A stretch of DNA of 5,572 nt from an uncultured Acidaminococcus sp. (GCA_900770265.1 CAAGJR010000139.1:1-5572), one strand, 5' to 3'. Positions 1 to 5,483 are shown, counted from the first letter of the stretch. The notes: generated by a model not told the origin, from the sequence alone. Program-made: numbers and translations.

Positions 1-23
1 CCCAAAATCGCGATTTTCTTCAT
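1..23 (-). CDS. dxr: Start of probable 1-deoxy-D-xylulose 5-phosphate reductoisomerase (partial)
   Basis: Only the first seven codons plus two bases are present, reading MKKIAIL and running off the left edge. A short Lys-rich start leading into a hydrophobic strand fits the N-terminal Rossmann strand of Dxr, which converts 1-deoxy-D-xylulose 5-phosphate to MEP with NADPH. The assignment rests mainly on position: dxr directly follows cdsA in many bacterial uppS-cdsA clusters. The ATG (23 to 21) is preceded by AAGGAGG at 28-34, which overlaps the cdsA stop codon, so the two genes are almost certainly co-transcribed. The NADPH-binding glycine motif lies outside the window, so another nucleotide-binding protein cannot be excluded. 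Confidence 0.65.
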
Positions 24-27
24 AGGG

Positions 28-35
28 CCTCCTTA
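28..35 (-). promoter_or_regulatory. Ribosome binding site of dxr overlapping the cdsA stop codon
   Basis: The minus strand reads TAAGGAGG, so the cdsA stop TAA (35 to 33) shares bases with the AAGGAGG Shine-Dalgarno sequence. The core lies only 4 nt from the ATG at 23, which is short. The arrangement suggests that ribosomes ending cdsA could help initiation on dxr. Confidence 0.7.
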
Positions 36-863
36 GGGCAGTAAAAACAGGGTAATGAAATAATAGGCAAAGGGTACGGAGAAGATCAGGCTGTCGCACC
101 GGTCCAGCACGCCTCCGTGACCGGGGAAGAAGTTCCCGGAGTCCTTGATGTCGCAGGACCGCTTCAGGATGCTCTCCACCAGGTCGCCCAGGGGCGCGAA
201 AATGCCGATGCCCAGGCCCAGCAGCAGCACGGGAACCAGCGGATAGCCCAGCCATACATTCCCCATGAGCCACACTGTGGCCACACAGCCGATGAACCCG
301 CACAGAGCCCCTTCCCGGGTCTTCTTGGGACTTACCTTCGGCAGCAGCTTCGTCTTGCCGAAAGCCCGGCCGCCGAAGTAGGCGAACGTATCACTGGCCC
401 AGGTGGCGAACATGACCGTCCACAGCAGGGCTTCCCCCAGACTCATGGTGCCCCACAGCGGCAGAGTATGCACCGGGCCCGTCAGTTCCCGCAGCAGGAT
501 GAAGTGGGCAAAGGGCAGACCCAGGTACACCAGGGCCATGCAGGTCAGCCCGGTATTCTCGGGAAAATGGCCCTGGGCATAGTAGTACAGCCCTTCCAGC
601 ATCACCAGCAGGGAAAACAGGGTCACCAGTGGCAGCAGCCATTCACCGTGCCCCACACCGGCCGCCATGATCAGCATACAGGTGCCGATCACCCCGGCCG
701 CCCGGTAGACCTTGATGCCATCCTTCGTGAGCATGTTCTGGAATTCCCGGAACCCCACCACGCCCAGCAGCAGTACGCCCAGGGCAAAGGGCAGGCCCCC
801 CAGTTTGATCAAACAAAGTGCAATCGGAATGGCCACGATGGCCGTCCGGATTCGTTGTCCCAT
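33..863 (-). CDS. cdsA: Phosphatidate cytidylyltransferase (CDP-diglyceride synthase)
   Basis: CdsA is an integral membrane enzyme that makes CDP-diacylglycerol from phosphatidate and CTP, the branch point for phospholipid headgroup synthesis. The 276-residue protein is of normal family length and very hydrophobic, with roughly eight candidate membrane segments (for example about 5-37, 55-92, 105-125, 145-163, 186-225 and 258-275). The C-terminal family signature is intact at residues 231-257: SILKR, then KDSG, then PGHGGVLDRCD, which carries the acidic and basic residues associated with metal and CTP binding. A conserved SDTFAYFGGRAFGK stretch starts at 157. The ATG at 863 follows AAGAGG with 8 nt spacing, and the gene lies 12 nt after uppS, with the Shine-Dalgarno sequence touching the uppS stop. 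Co-transcription with uppS is expected. Nothing looks truncated or altered. Confidence 0.95.
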   Translation of the reverse strand: MGQRIRTAIVAIPIALCLIKLGGLPFALGVLLLGVVGFREFQNMLTKDGIKVYRAAGVIGTCMLIMAAGVGHGEWLLPLVTLFSLLVMLEGLYYYAQGHFPENTGLTCMALVYLGLPFAHFILLRELTGPVHTLPLWGTMSLGEALLWTVMFATWASDTFAYFGGRAFGKTKLLPKVSPKKTREGALCGFIGCVATVWLMGNVWLGYPLVPVLLLGLGIGIFAPLGDLVESILKRSCDIKDSGNFFPGHGGVLDRCDSLIFSVPFAYYFITLFLLP

Positions 864-875
864 AGTCTTCGCCTC

Positions 876-1667
876 TTATTTCTGGTTCAGGCCGCCGAAC
901 CGGCGATCCCGTTTCTCGTAGCTGAGCACCGCCTCTGCCAGGAGCTCCTCGGAAAAGTCCGGCCAATAGACCGGCGTGGTCCAGAACTCGGAGTAGGCAA
1001 TCTGCCACAGCATGAAATTGCTCACCCGCAGGTCGCCCCCGGTGCGGATCAGAAGATCCGGTGCCGGCAGTCCCCGGGTGTACAGATGTTTCTCGATGGT
1101 TTTTTCGTTTATATCCTCCGGCTGCAGCTGGCCTTGTTTCACCAGGGCGGCGATTTCCTTCATGGCGCCCACCAGTTCCCGCTGTCCGCCGTAATTGATT
1201 GCGATATTCAGGATGATGCCCGTATTGTTCTTCGTTACTTCCAGGGCATGGTCCATCTTTTCCTGGACGATGTCCGGCAGTCCCTCCCGGGCTCCCATGA
1301 ACCGGATCCGTACATTGTACTGGTTGAATTCCTCCAGTTCCTTGGTCAGGTATTCCACCAGGAGATCCATGATGAAATGGACTTCCGTAATGGGCCGTTT
1401 CCAGTTTTCCGTGGAAAAGGCATACACACTCAGGGCCTTGATGCCCAGTTTATCTGCGAATTTCACGATACGCCGCAGGGTCCGGGCACCGGCTGCATGG
1501 CCGAAGGTGCGGGGTTTGCCCTGGGCCCGTGCCCACCGTCCGTTGCCGTCCATGATGATGGCCACGTGCTGAGGCACCAGTTCAGGCCGGATCTGGGACA
1601 GGTCCACTTCCCGTCCTTCCGGGTCTTTGAATTTCGGCAAGGTCAATCCCAATATTTTTTTCAGCAT
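876..1667 (-). CDS. uppS: Isoprenyl transferase (undecaprenyl diphosphate synthase, cis-type)
   Basis: UppS extends farnesyl diphosphate with isopentenyl diphosphate in cis condensations to give the C55 carrier lipid used for peptidoglycan and other wall polymers. The 263-residue protein has the usual family blocks. HVAIIMDGNGRWA (34-46) contains the catalytic Asp40 and the diphosphate-binding GNGRW. GHAAGARTLRR starts at 56, FSTENWKRP is at 84-92, NYGGQRE begins at 159, and RTGGDLRVSNFMLWQIAYSE is at 208-227. DRRFGG is near the C-terminus. The fifth residue of the RTGG block is Asp, where Glu is usual. The soluble N-terminal 33 residues before the first block are of normal length. The ATG at 1667 has AGGGAAGG 5 nt upstream. 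The start lies just 16 nt past the T-tract of a predicted terminator, so how this gene is transcribed is unclear. Confidence 0.95.
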   Translation of the reverse strand: MLKKILGLTLPKFKDPEGREVDLSQIRPELVPQHVAIIMDGNGRWARAQGKPRTFGHAAGARTLRRIVKFADKLGIKALSVYAFSTENWKRPITEVHFIMDLLVEYLTKELEEFNQYNVRIRFMGAREGLPDIVQEKMDHALEVTKNNTGIILNIAINYGGQRELVGAMKEIAALVKQGQLQPEDINEKTIEKHLYTRGLPAPDLLIRTGGDLRVSNFMLWQIAYSEFWTTPVYWPDFSEELLAEAVLSYEKRDRRFGGLNQK

Positions 1668-1683
1668 ACAAACCTTCCCTTAT

Positions 1684-1721
1684 AAAAAAATTTGCGCAGC
1701 CTGCATACGCGGGCTGCGCAA
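1684..1721 (-). terminator. Intrinsic terminator downstream of the ferredoxin gene
   Basis: A perfect 10-bp inverted repeat (1692-1701 with 1712-1721, arms TTGCGCAGCC and GGCTGCGCAA) encloses a 10-nt loop. On the minus strand it is followed directly by A and seven Ts (1690 to 1684), a classic Rho-independent terminator. It begins 12 nt beyond the ferredoxin stop codon. The plus strand has no T-tract after the stem, so it acts on minus-strand transcripts only. The uppS start lies 16 nt past its end. Confidence 0.88.
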
Positions 1722-1733
1722 TACGCTACAAGC

Positions 1734-1907
1734 TTATTCAGCTTTGATAGCGCCAGTCGGGCAAGCGCCGGTGCAAGCATCGCAATCGATGCAGCTGGCT
1801 TCGTCAACCTTGTACTTGCCGTTGTCTTCAGAGATTGCACCTACCGGGCAGGTCCCAGCGCAGGAACCGCAGCCGATGCATTCGTCTTGGTTAATTTTGT
1901 GTGCCAT
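1734..1907 (-). CDS. 2[4Fe-4S] ferredoxin, clostridial type
   Basis: This 57-residue protein is a low-potential electron carrier of the small bacterial ferredoxin class. It is two tandem ferredoxin half-domains. The first cluster motif uses Cys10, 13, 16 and 20 followed by Pro21. The second uses Cys39, 42, 45 and 49 followed by Pro50, giving CxxCxxCxxxCP twice. GAI follows each motif, as is typical. The second loop reads CIDCDAC, with Asp43 where Gly is common. A longer in-frame reading to 2114 exists, but the ATG at 1907 is chosen because it has a strong GGGAGGTG site 8 nt upstream and gives the family's normal length. The first 17 nt overlap the end of the preceding small ORF. A terminator follows 12 nt after the stop. 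A cytoplasmic redox role is expected; the partner enzyme cannot be told from this neighbourhood. Confidence 0.95.
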   Translation of the reverse strand: MAHKINQDECIGCGSCAGTCPVGAISEDNGKYKVDEASCIDCDACTGACPTGAIKAE

Positions 1908-2139
1908 TGTCAGTACACCTCCCTTCGAATTTGCAACCAACAAGAATTTGTAATCTATGGTCAGACAAGACGGTCTGCCGCAATACGTAAGCGGAGTCGT
2001 CCCGCCAGACTTGCACACGATGATGGAAATAAGGCTCTGCCCGTACCACCTGTACCTGCCAGCCTGCCTGCTCCAGTGTCCGGAGGGCATAACTGAGCGG
2101 CCGGGCCAGTACATCGGGCGCCTTCTGGGAGGTGTCCAT
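1891..2139 (-). CDS. Small hypothetical protein translationally coupled to frr
   Basis: This 82-residue ORF is not recognised with confidence. It starts at ATG 2139, which overlaps the frr stop as TGATG; a GTG one codon earlier (2142) is an alternative start with AGGAAG about 8-9 nt upstream. It ends 17 nt inside the ferredoxin gene and contains that gene's ribosome binding site. The N-terminus (about 10-28) looks like an amphipathic helix containing RPLSYALRTLEQAGW. After it come likely beta strands: VQVVRAEPY (29-37), YVLRQTVL (51-58) and LQILVG (63-68). There is no signal peptide, membrane segment or obvious catalytic motif. From memory, unnamed small proteins with a similar RPL...A...L...G start and a VxRQ strand occur next to frr in some other Firmicutes, but this is unverified. 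The coupling at both ends and the protein-like composition support a real gene. Confidence 0.72.
   Translation of the reverse strand: MDTSQKAPDVLARPLSYALRTLEQAGWQVQVVRAEPYFHHRVQVWRDDSAYVLRQTVLSDHRLQILVGCKFEGRCTDNGTQN
1916..1923 (-). promoter_or_regulatory. Ferredoxin ribosome binding site inside the small ORF
   Basis: GGGAGGTG on the minus strand lies 8 nt upstream of ATG 1907 and inside the last codons of the preceding small ORF. It decides the ferredoxin start against the longer in-frame reading, and it means translation of the small ORF passes over this site. Confidence 0.8.
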
Positions 2140-2702
2140 CACACCGACATGACTTCCTTTTCCTTTTGGGCTAAGGTGTCATCGATCTTTTTGGTGTATT
2201 CATCGGTCAGCTTCTGGGATTTGTCCAGGGCTGCCTTGGAATCGTCTTCCGTGATTTCTTTGGCCTTCAGCATCTTCTTTACCGTTTCGTTGAAGTCCCG
2301 GCGGATGTTCCGGATTTCTACCCGGCTGGCTTCGCCTTTTTTATTCACGACCTTCACCAGTTCCTTCCGGCGTTCTTCCGTCAGCAGGGGCAGGTTCAGG
2401 CGGATCACCTGACCATCGTTGTTGGGGTTCAGCCCCAGATCGCTGGTCATGATGGCCTTTTCAATCACTTTCAGCAGGCTCCGGTCCCAGGGCTGGATCA
2501 TGATCATCCGAGGTTCCGGTACGGACACGTTGGCTACCTGGGTCACCGGAGTGGGCGCTCCATAGTAGTCCACCTTCACCTGGTCCAGCAGGGAAGGAGT
2601 GGCACGGCCGGTGCGGATGTTCGTCAGTTCCACACGCAGGGCTTTCAGGGCTCTGTCCATTTTTTCTTGGGTCTTGGTTTGCAGTTCTGCAATCGTTGCC
2701 AT
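2139..2702 (-). CDS. frr: Ribosome recycling factor
   Basis: RRF works with EF-G to split post-termination ribosomes so that subunits can be reused. The 187-residue length matches the family (about 185). Domain I helices carry the expected signatures: RTGRATPSLLD at 30-40, and in the third helix EASRVEIRNIRRD at 124-136, with the arginine-rich face that contacts rRNA. Domain II (about 31-104) includes YYGAPTPVTQVANVSVPEPR at 46-65. The ATG at 2702 is one base after the pyrH stop (TAATATG), and its AGGAGG site (2711-2716) is built from the last codons of pyrH, 8 nt from the start. At its other end the stop overlaps the next ORF's ATG. It should be co-transcribed and probably translationally coupled with pyrH. 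No unusual substitutions were seen. Confidence 0.97.
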   Translation of the reverse strand: MATIAELQTKTQEKMDRALKALRVELTNIRTGRATPSLLDQVKVDYYGAPTPVTQVANVSVPEPRMIMIQPWDRSLLKVIEKAIMTSDLGLNPNNDGQVIRLNLPLLTEERRKELVKVVNKKGEASRVEIRNIRRDFNETVKKMLKAKEITEDDSKAALDKSQKLTDEYTKKIDDTLAQKEKEVMSV

Positions 2703-2703
2703 A

Positions 2704-3429
2704 TTAGAATCCTCCTACCAGGGTTCCGATTTCTTCGCCGGCAGCGGCTTTCAGGATATTGCCTTCCTTATCGATGTTGAATACAACGATGGGGATGTGG
2801 TTATCCATGCACAGGCTGATGGCGGTAGAATCCATGACACCCAGATTTCTTTGAATCACTTCGATGTATTCCAGATGGTCGAACTTCACCGCATTGGGGT
2901 TCACGGCCGGATCGCTGTCGTACACACCATCCACGCCCTTCTTGGCCATGAGGATGGCGTCGGCTTCGATTTCCGCAGCCCGCAGGGCAGCGGTGGTATC
3001 CGTGGAGAAATACGGGTTGCCGGTACCGGCGGCGAAGATCACCACGCGGCCTTTTTCCAGATGCCGTACCGCTCTCCGGCGGATGTACGGTTCTGCAATG
3101 GCCCGCATTTCAATGGCGGTCTGTACCCGCGTAGGCACACCCCGGGTTTCCAGGGCATCCTGCAATGCCAGGGAGTTGATCACCGTAGCCAGCATTCCCA
3201 TGTAATCGGCGGTTGCCCGGTCCATGCCCTTGGAGGCACCGGCCAGACCTCTCCAGATGTTGCCGCCGCCGTTGACGACTGCCACGTCCAGTCCGCTTTC
3301 GTGGACTGCCTGGATCTGAGCCGCAATATGGTCTACCGTTTTGGGATCGATGCCGTAGCCCTTATCACCGGCCAGGGCTTCCCCACTGAGTTTCAGAATG
3401 ACACGTTTGAACTTTCTTTTACCCGACAC
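2704..3429 (-). CDS. pyrH: Uridylate kinase (UMP kinase)
   Basis: PyrH phosphorylates UMP to UDP with ATP in pyrimidine nucleotide synthesis. It is a cytoplasmic hexamer of the amino-acid kinase fold, often controlled allosterically by GTP and UTP. The 241-residue length is normal. Visible blocks are LKLSGEAL (12-19, phosphate-binding loop), NGGGNIWRG (53-61), DRATADYMGMLATVIN (70-85, UMP contact and subunit helix), GTGNPYFSTDTTAALRA (135-151) and MAKKGVDGVYDSDP (161-174). The start is GTG at 3429; no in-frame ATG occurs before residue 69, and a strong AGGAGGT (3437-3443) sits 7 nt upstream, so the GTG start is well supported. It is the first gene after a near-consensus promoter and a leader of about 100 nt. 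The gene is intact. Confidence 0.97.
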   Translation of the reverse strand: MSGKRKFKRVILKLSGEALAGDKGYGIDPKTVDHIAAQIQAVHESGLDVAVVNGGGNIWRGLAGASKGMDRATADYMGMLATVINSLALQDALETRGVPTRVQTAIEMRAIAEPYIRRRAVRHLEKGRVVIFAAGTGNPYFSTDTTAALRAAEIEADAILMAKKGVDGVYDSDPAVNPNAVKFDHLEYIEVIQRNLGVMDSTAISLCMDNHIPIVVFNIDKEGNILKAAAGEEIGTLVGGF

Positions 3430-3537
3430 TGACAGTACCTCCTACCGAGTTCCGTCGCTCTTGCATCCGGATTGCTTCTTCATCCGTAGAGATTTTCCGA
3501 ACTCTCTCTCAAGAAATCATCACGTTCGTTCCATCTC

Positions 3538-3566
3538 ATTATAGGTGAATTTGCCGTTTCCTGCAA
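3538..3566 (-). promoter_or_regulatory. Predicted sigma-70/sigma-A promoter for pyrH-frr
   Basis: On the minus strand a -35 box TTGCAG (3566 to 3561) is followed after exactly 17 bp by a perfect -10 box TATAAT (3543 to 3538). Transcription would start near 3531, giving an untranslated leader of about 100 nt before the pyrH GTG. It sits just beyond the tsf terminator, as expected for a separate transcription unit. Confidence 0.88.
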
Positions 3567-3587
3567 GACCGAAATCTTAAAGGTTCA

Positions 3588-3625
3588 TAAAACAAGGGGC
3601 TGCCGCCCAAGCGAAAGCCCCTTGT
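3588..3625 (-). terminator. Intrinsic terminator downstream of tsf
   Basis: A perfect 10-bp inverted repeat (3592-3601 with 3616-3625, arms ACAAGGGGCT and AGCCCCTTGT) with a 14-nt loop lies 9 nt after the tsf stop. On the minus strand the stem ends in TTGT and continues into TTTAT, so the T-tract is short but present. It ends rpsB-tsf transcripts upstream of the pyrH promoter. Confidence 0.82.
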
Positions 3626-3634
3626 CAGGATTGA

Positions 3635-4516
3635 TTATTTTACGAAGCTGGCTACTTCAGCAGCAAAGTCTTCTTTTTTCTTTTCGATGCCTTCGCCCAG
3701 CTGATACCGAACGTATCTCTTGGCTTTGGCGTTGTGTTCTTTCAGCAGAGCACCCACGGATTTGTCCGGGTCTTTGATGAATTCCTGGTCTACCAGGCAG
3801 ATTTCCTTGTAGAACTTCTGGATCCGGCCCTGTACCATCTTTTCGATGATCTTTTCCGGTTTGCCTTCGTTCTTGGCCTGTTCAGACAGGACTTCTTTTT
3901 CGTGATCCAGTTCAGCAGTGGGAACCAGGGTCCGATCCAGGTAGGACGGGTTGGCAGCAGCGATGTGCATAGCTACATCTTTGGCAACTTCAGCGTCGCC
4001 GCCTTCCAGTTCAACCAGCACGCCGATCTTGCCGGCGCCATGGATGTAATGGCCCAGGGTGTCGTTGCCATATTCGTAAACGGTGAAACGACGGATGTCG
4101 ATCTTTTCGCCGATCTTGGCAATGGCTTCGGTGATCACTTCGCTGACTTTCTTGTCAGTGCCCAGGAAGGTCTGGTCTTTCAGAGCGTCCACATCAGCCG
4201 GTTTGTTGGCAGCGATATGTTTGGCAATGGACAGGACCAGGTTCTTGTATTCGTCGGTGTTTGCCACGAAGTCGGTTTCGCAGTTCACTTCGACCAGGAC
4301 GGCTACTTTATTGGCTTCGTCCACATAAGCTTCTACCAGGCCTTCAGCAGCAACGCGGCTGGCCTTCTTGGCAGCTTTGGACAGGCCTTTTTCCCGCAGG
4401 AAATCGATAGCCGCATCCATATCGCCATTGGTGGCGGTCAGGGCTTTTTTGCAGTCCATCATGCCTGCGCCGGTACGTTCACGCAGGTCTTTTACCATGC
4501 TAGCAGTAATTGCCAT
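3635..4516 (-). CDS. tsf: Translation elongation factor Ts
   Basis: EF-Ts is the guanine nucleotide exchange factor that regenerates EF-Tu-GTP. The 293-residue protein is of full bacterial length. The N-terminal UBA-like domain (about 1-50) holds the first signature LRERTGAGMMDCKKAL (11-26). The second signature EVNCETDFVAN is at 76-86, and its TDFV segment contacts the EF-Tu nucleotide-binding region. The core domains and a C-terminal helical module follow, with VQGRIQKFYKEICLVDQ-type sequence around 228-244 typical of the family. The ATG at 4516 has AGGAGG 7 nt upstream. It follows rpsB after 33 nt with no terminator, the standard rpsB-tsf operon, and ends at a terminator. Nothing unusual was seen. 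Confidence 0.97.
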   Translation of the reverse strand: MAITASMVKDLRERTGAGMMDCKKALTATNGDMDAAIDFLREKGLSKAAKKASRVAAEGLVEAYVDEANKVAVLVEVNCETDFVANTDEYKNLVLSIAKHIAANKPADVDALKDQTFLGTDKKVSEVITEAIAKIGEKIDIRRFTVYEYGNDTLGHYIHGAGKIGVLVELEGGDAEVAKDVAMHIAAANPSYLDRTLVPTAELDHEKEVLSEQAKNEGKPEKIIEKMVQGRIQKFYKEICLVDQEFIKDPDKSVGALLKEHNAKAKRYVRYQLGEGIEKKKEDFAAEVASFVK

Positions 4517-4549
4517 CAGTATTCCTCCTGTACTTTACGGATAGAAATG

Positions 4550-5296
4550 TTATTCAGCGTCTTTATCGTCAGCAGCAGCCTTTTCATCAGCGGCAGCAGC
4601 TTCTTCGTCCACAGCGCTGGCTTTGCCTTCCAGGATGGCGTCAGCCATTTTGCTGGTCAGCAGACGGACGGCACGGATGGCGTCGTCGTTGGCAGGCATC
4701 AGGTAATCGATTTCATCCGGATCGCAGTTGGTATCAACAGTAGCTACGATGGGGATATGCAGTTTCCGGGCTTCCAGGATGGCGTTGTGTTCCTTCCGGG
4801 GATCGATCACGAACAGAGCATTCGGCAGCTTCTTCATGTTCTTGATACCGCCCAGGTATTTTTCCAGTTTGGCCATTTCATGGCGCAGAACGATGACTTC
4901 TTTCTTCGGCAGCAGGTCGAAGGTGCCGTCTTCTTCCATTTTTTCCAGTTCATGCAGCCGTTTGATACGGGTCTGGATGGTCTTGAAGTTGGTCAGCATG
5001 CCGCCCAGCCATCTTTCGTTCACATAGAACATGCCGCAGCGTTCAGCTTCTTCTTTGATGGCAGCCTGAGCCTGTTTCTTGGTGCCGACGAACAGTACGG
5101 TACCGCCCTGGGCAGCCAGTTCACGCAGGAAGCTGTAGCATTCTTCCACTTTCTTCACGGTCTGCTGCAGATCGATGATGTAGATGCCGTTCCGTTCGGT
5201 GAAGATGTACGGAGCCATCTTGGGGTTCCAGCGACGGGTCTGATGACCGAAGTGTACGCCTGCTTCCAGCAGTTGTTTCATAGATACGATTGCCAT
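4550..5296 (-). CDS. rpsB: Small ribosomal subunit protein S2
   Basis: S2 is a 30S protein at the head-body junction, assembled late with S1 near the Shine-Dalgarno helix. The 248-residue protein begins MAIVSMKQLLEAGVHFGHQT, and RRWNPKMAPYIFTERNGIYI follows at 21-40, both characteristic of the N-terminus. ERWLGGMLTNFKTI is at 94-107 and FVIDPRKEHNAILEA at 162-176. PIVATVDTNCDPDEIDY at 182-198 is the second family signature. The last 25 residues are a low-complexity Ala/Asp/Glu/Lys tail, common and variable in S2. The frame stays open upstream to 5404, but ATG 5296 is chosen because AGGAGG lies 8 nt before it and the upstream reading lacks S2 character. It is first in an operon with tsf and is preceded by its own promoter. 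Confidence 0.97.
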   Translation of the reverse strand: MAIVSMKQLLEAGVHFGHQTRRWNPKMAPYIFTERNGIYIIDLQQTVKKVEECYSFLRELAAQGGTVLFVGTKKQAQAAIKEEAERCGMFYVNERWLGGMLTNFKTIQTRIKRLHELEKMEEDGTFDLLPKKEVIVLRHEMAKLEKYLGGIKNMKKLPNALFVIDPRKEHNAILEARKLHIPIVATVDTNCDPDEIDYLMPANDDAIRAVRLLTSKMADAILEGKASAVDEEAAAADEKAAADDKDAE

Positions 5297-5412
5297 TGTA
5301 AATTCCTCCTGTTTTACCTCCGCAGAGCATTTTTCGCTTAACCTCTCGGCAAAAGAGGACAGCCGCGTCCTGACTCCGCGTGTGTATTGTCGATTGCTGT
5401 GCAATCACAGCG
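5297..5412 (-). promoter_or_regulatory. Structured 5' leader of rpsB
   Basis: The predicted transcript has about 115 untranslated nt. Its extreme 5' end can form a perfect 6-bp hairpin (5396-5401 with 5406-5411, minus-strand GCTGTG, loop ATTG, CACAGC). A second 5-bp hairpin (5342-5346 with 5354-5358) encloses 7 nt. The ribosome binding site AGGAGG is at 5305-5310. Autogenous control of rpsB leaders by S2 is known in several bacteria; whether this leader folds in that way cannot be judged here. Confidence 0.45.
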
Positions 5413-5418
5413 ATTTAG

Positions 5419-5448
5419 ATTATATCATATTTGTTACAATTGTTGCAA
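5419..5448 (-). promoter_or_regulatory. Predicted sigma-70/sigma-A promoter for rpsB-tsf
   Basis: The minus strand has a -35 box TTGCAA (5448 to 5443), an 18-bp spacer and a perfect -10 box TATAAT (5424 to 5419). TGA precedes the -10 box to form the extended element TGATATAAT. The region is AT-rich against GC-richer flanks. The start site would lie near 5412, about 115 nt before the rpsB ATG. Confidence 0.88.
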
Positions 5449-5483
5449 GCCCTTTGAGACCCGGACAAGAGAAGTCTCGAACC

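Noticed and set aside
391..1008. Short minus-strand frames inside cdsA and uppS
   Set aside because: These are out-of-frame readings of the two genes, with no start signals and no sensible composition.
117..1685. A 522-codon open frame on the plus strand antisense to cdsA and uppS
   Set aside because: It is a shadow of two clearly real genes. Its translation is rich in Gln, His and Pro with no recognisable domain, and no start signal was seen for it.
1722..1800. Possible uppS promoter within the ferredoxin 3' end (for example TTGTAG with TATGCA, 18 bp apart)
   Set aside because: Each box matches consensus at only about three of six positions, and the -10 box lies in the terminator loop. This is too weak to annotate.
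1920..1980. Possible separate promoter for the ferredoxin in the AT-rich stretch before it
   Set aside because: TTGTCT-like and TACAAAT-like elements are present, but not at 16-18 bp spacing, and no convincing -10 box was found.
1908..2114. Longer N-terminal extension of the ferredoxin frame
   Set aside because: The extension overlaps the small ORF in another frame and has no good ribosome binding site at its start, and the family is normally 55-60 residues. The ATG at 1907 has a strong site.
3734..5341. A 535-codon open frame on the plus strand antisense to tsf and rpsB
   Set aside because: It mirrors highly conserved, strongly codon-biased genes. The product is Phe/Gln/Val/His-rich with no family resemblance, and it would span two genes and their spacer.
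5297..5404. N-terminal extension of rpsB of 36 residues
   Set aside because: It has no S2-like sequence and would start at or before the 5' hairpin of the predicted leader. ATG 5296 has AGGAGG at ideal spacing.
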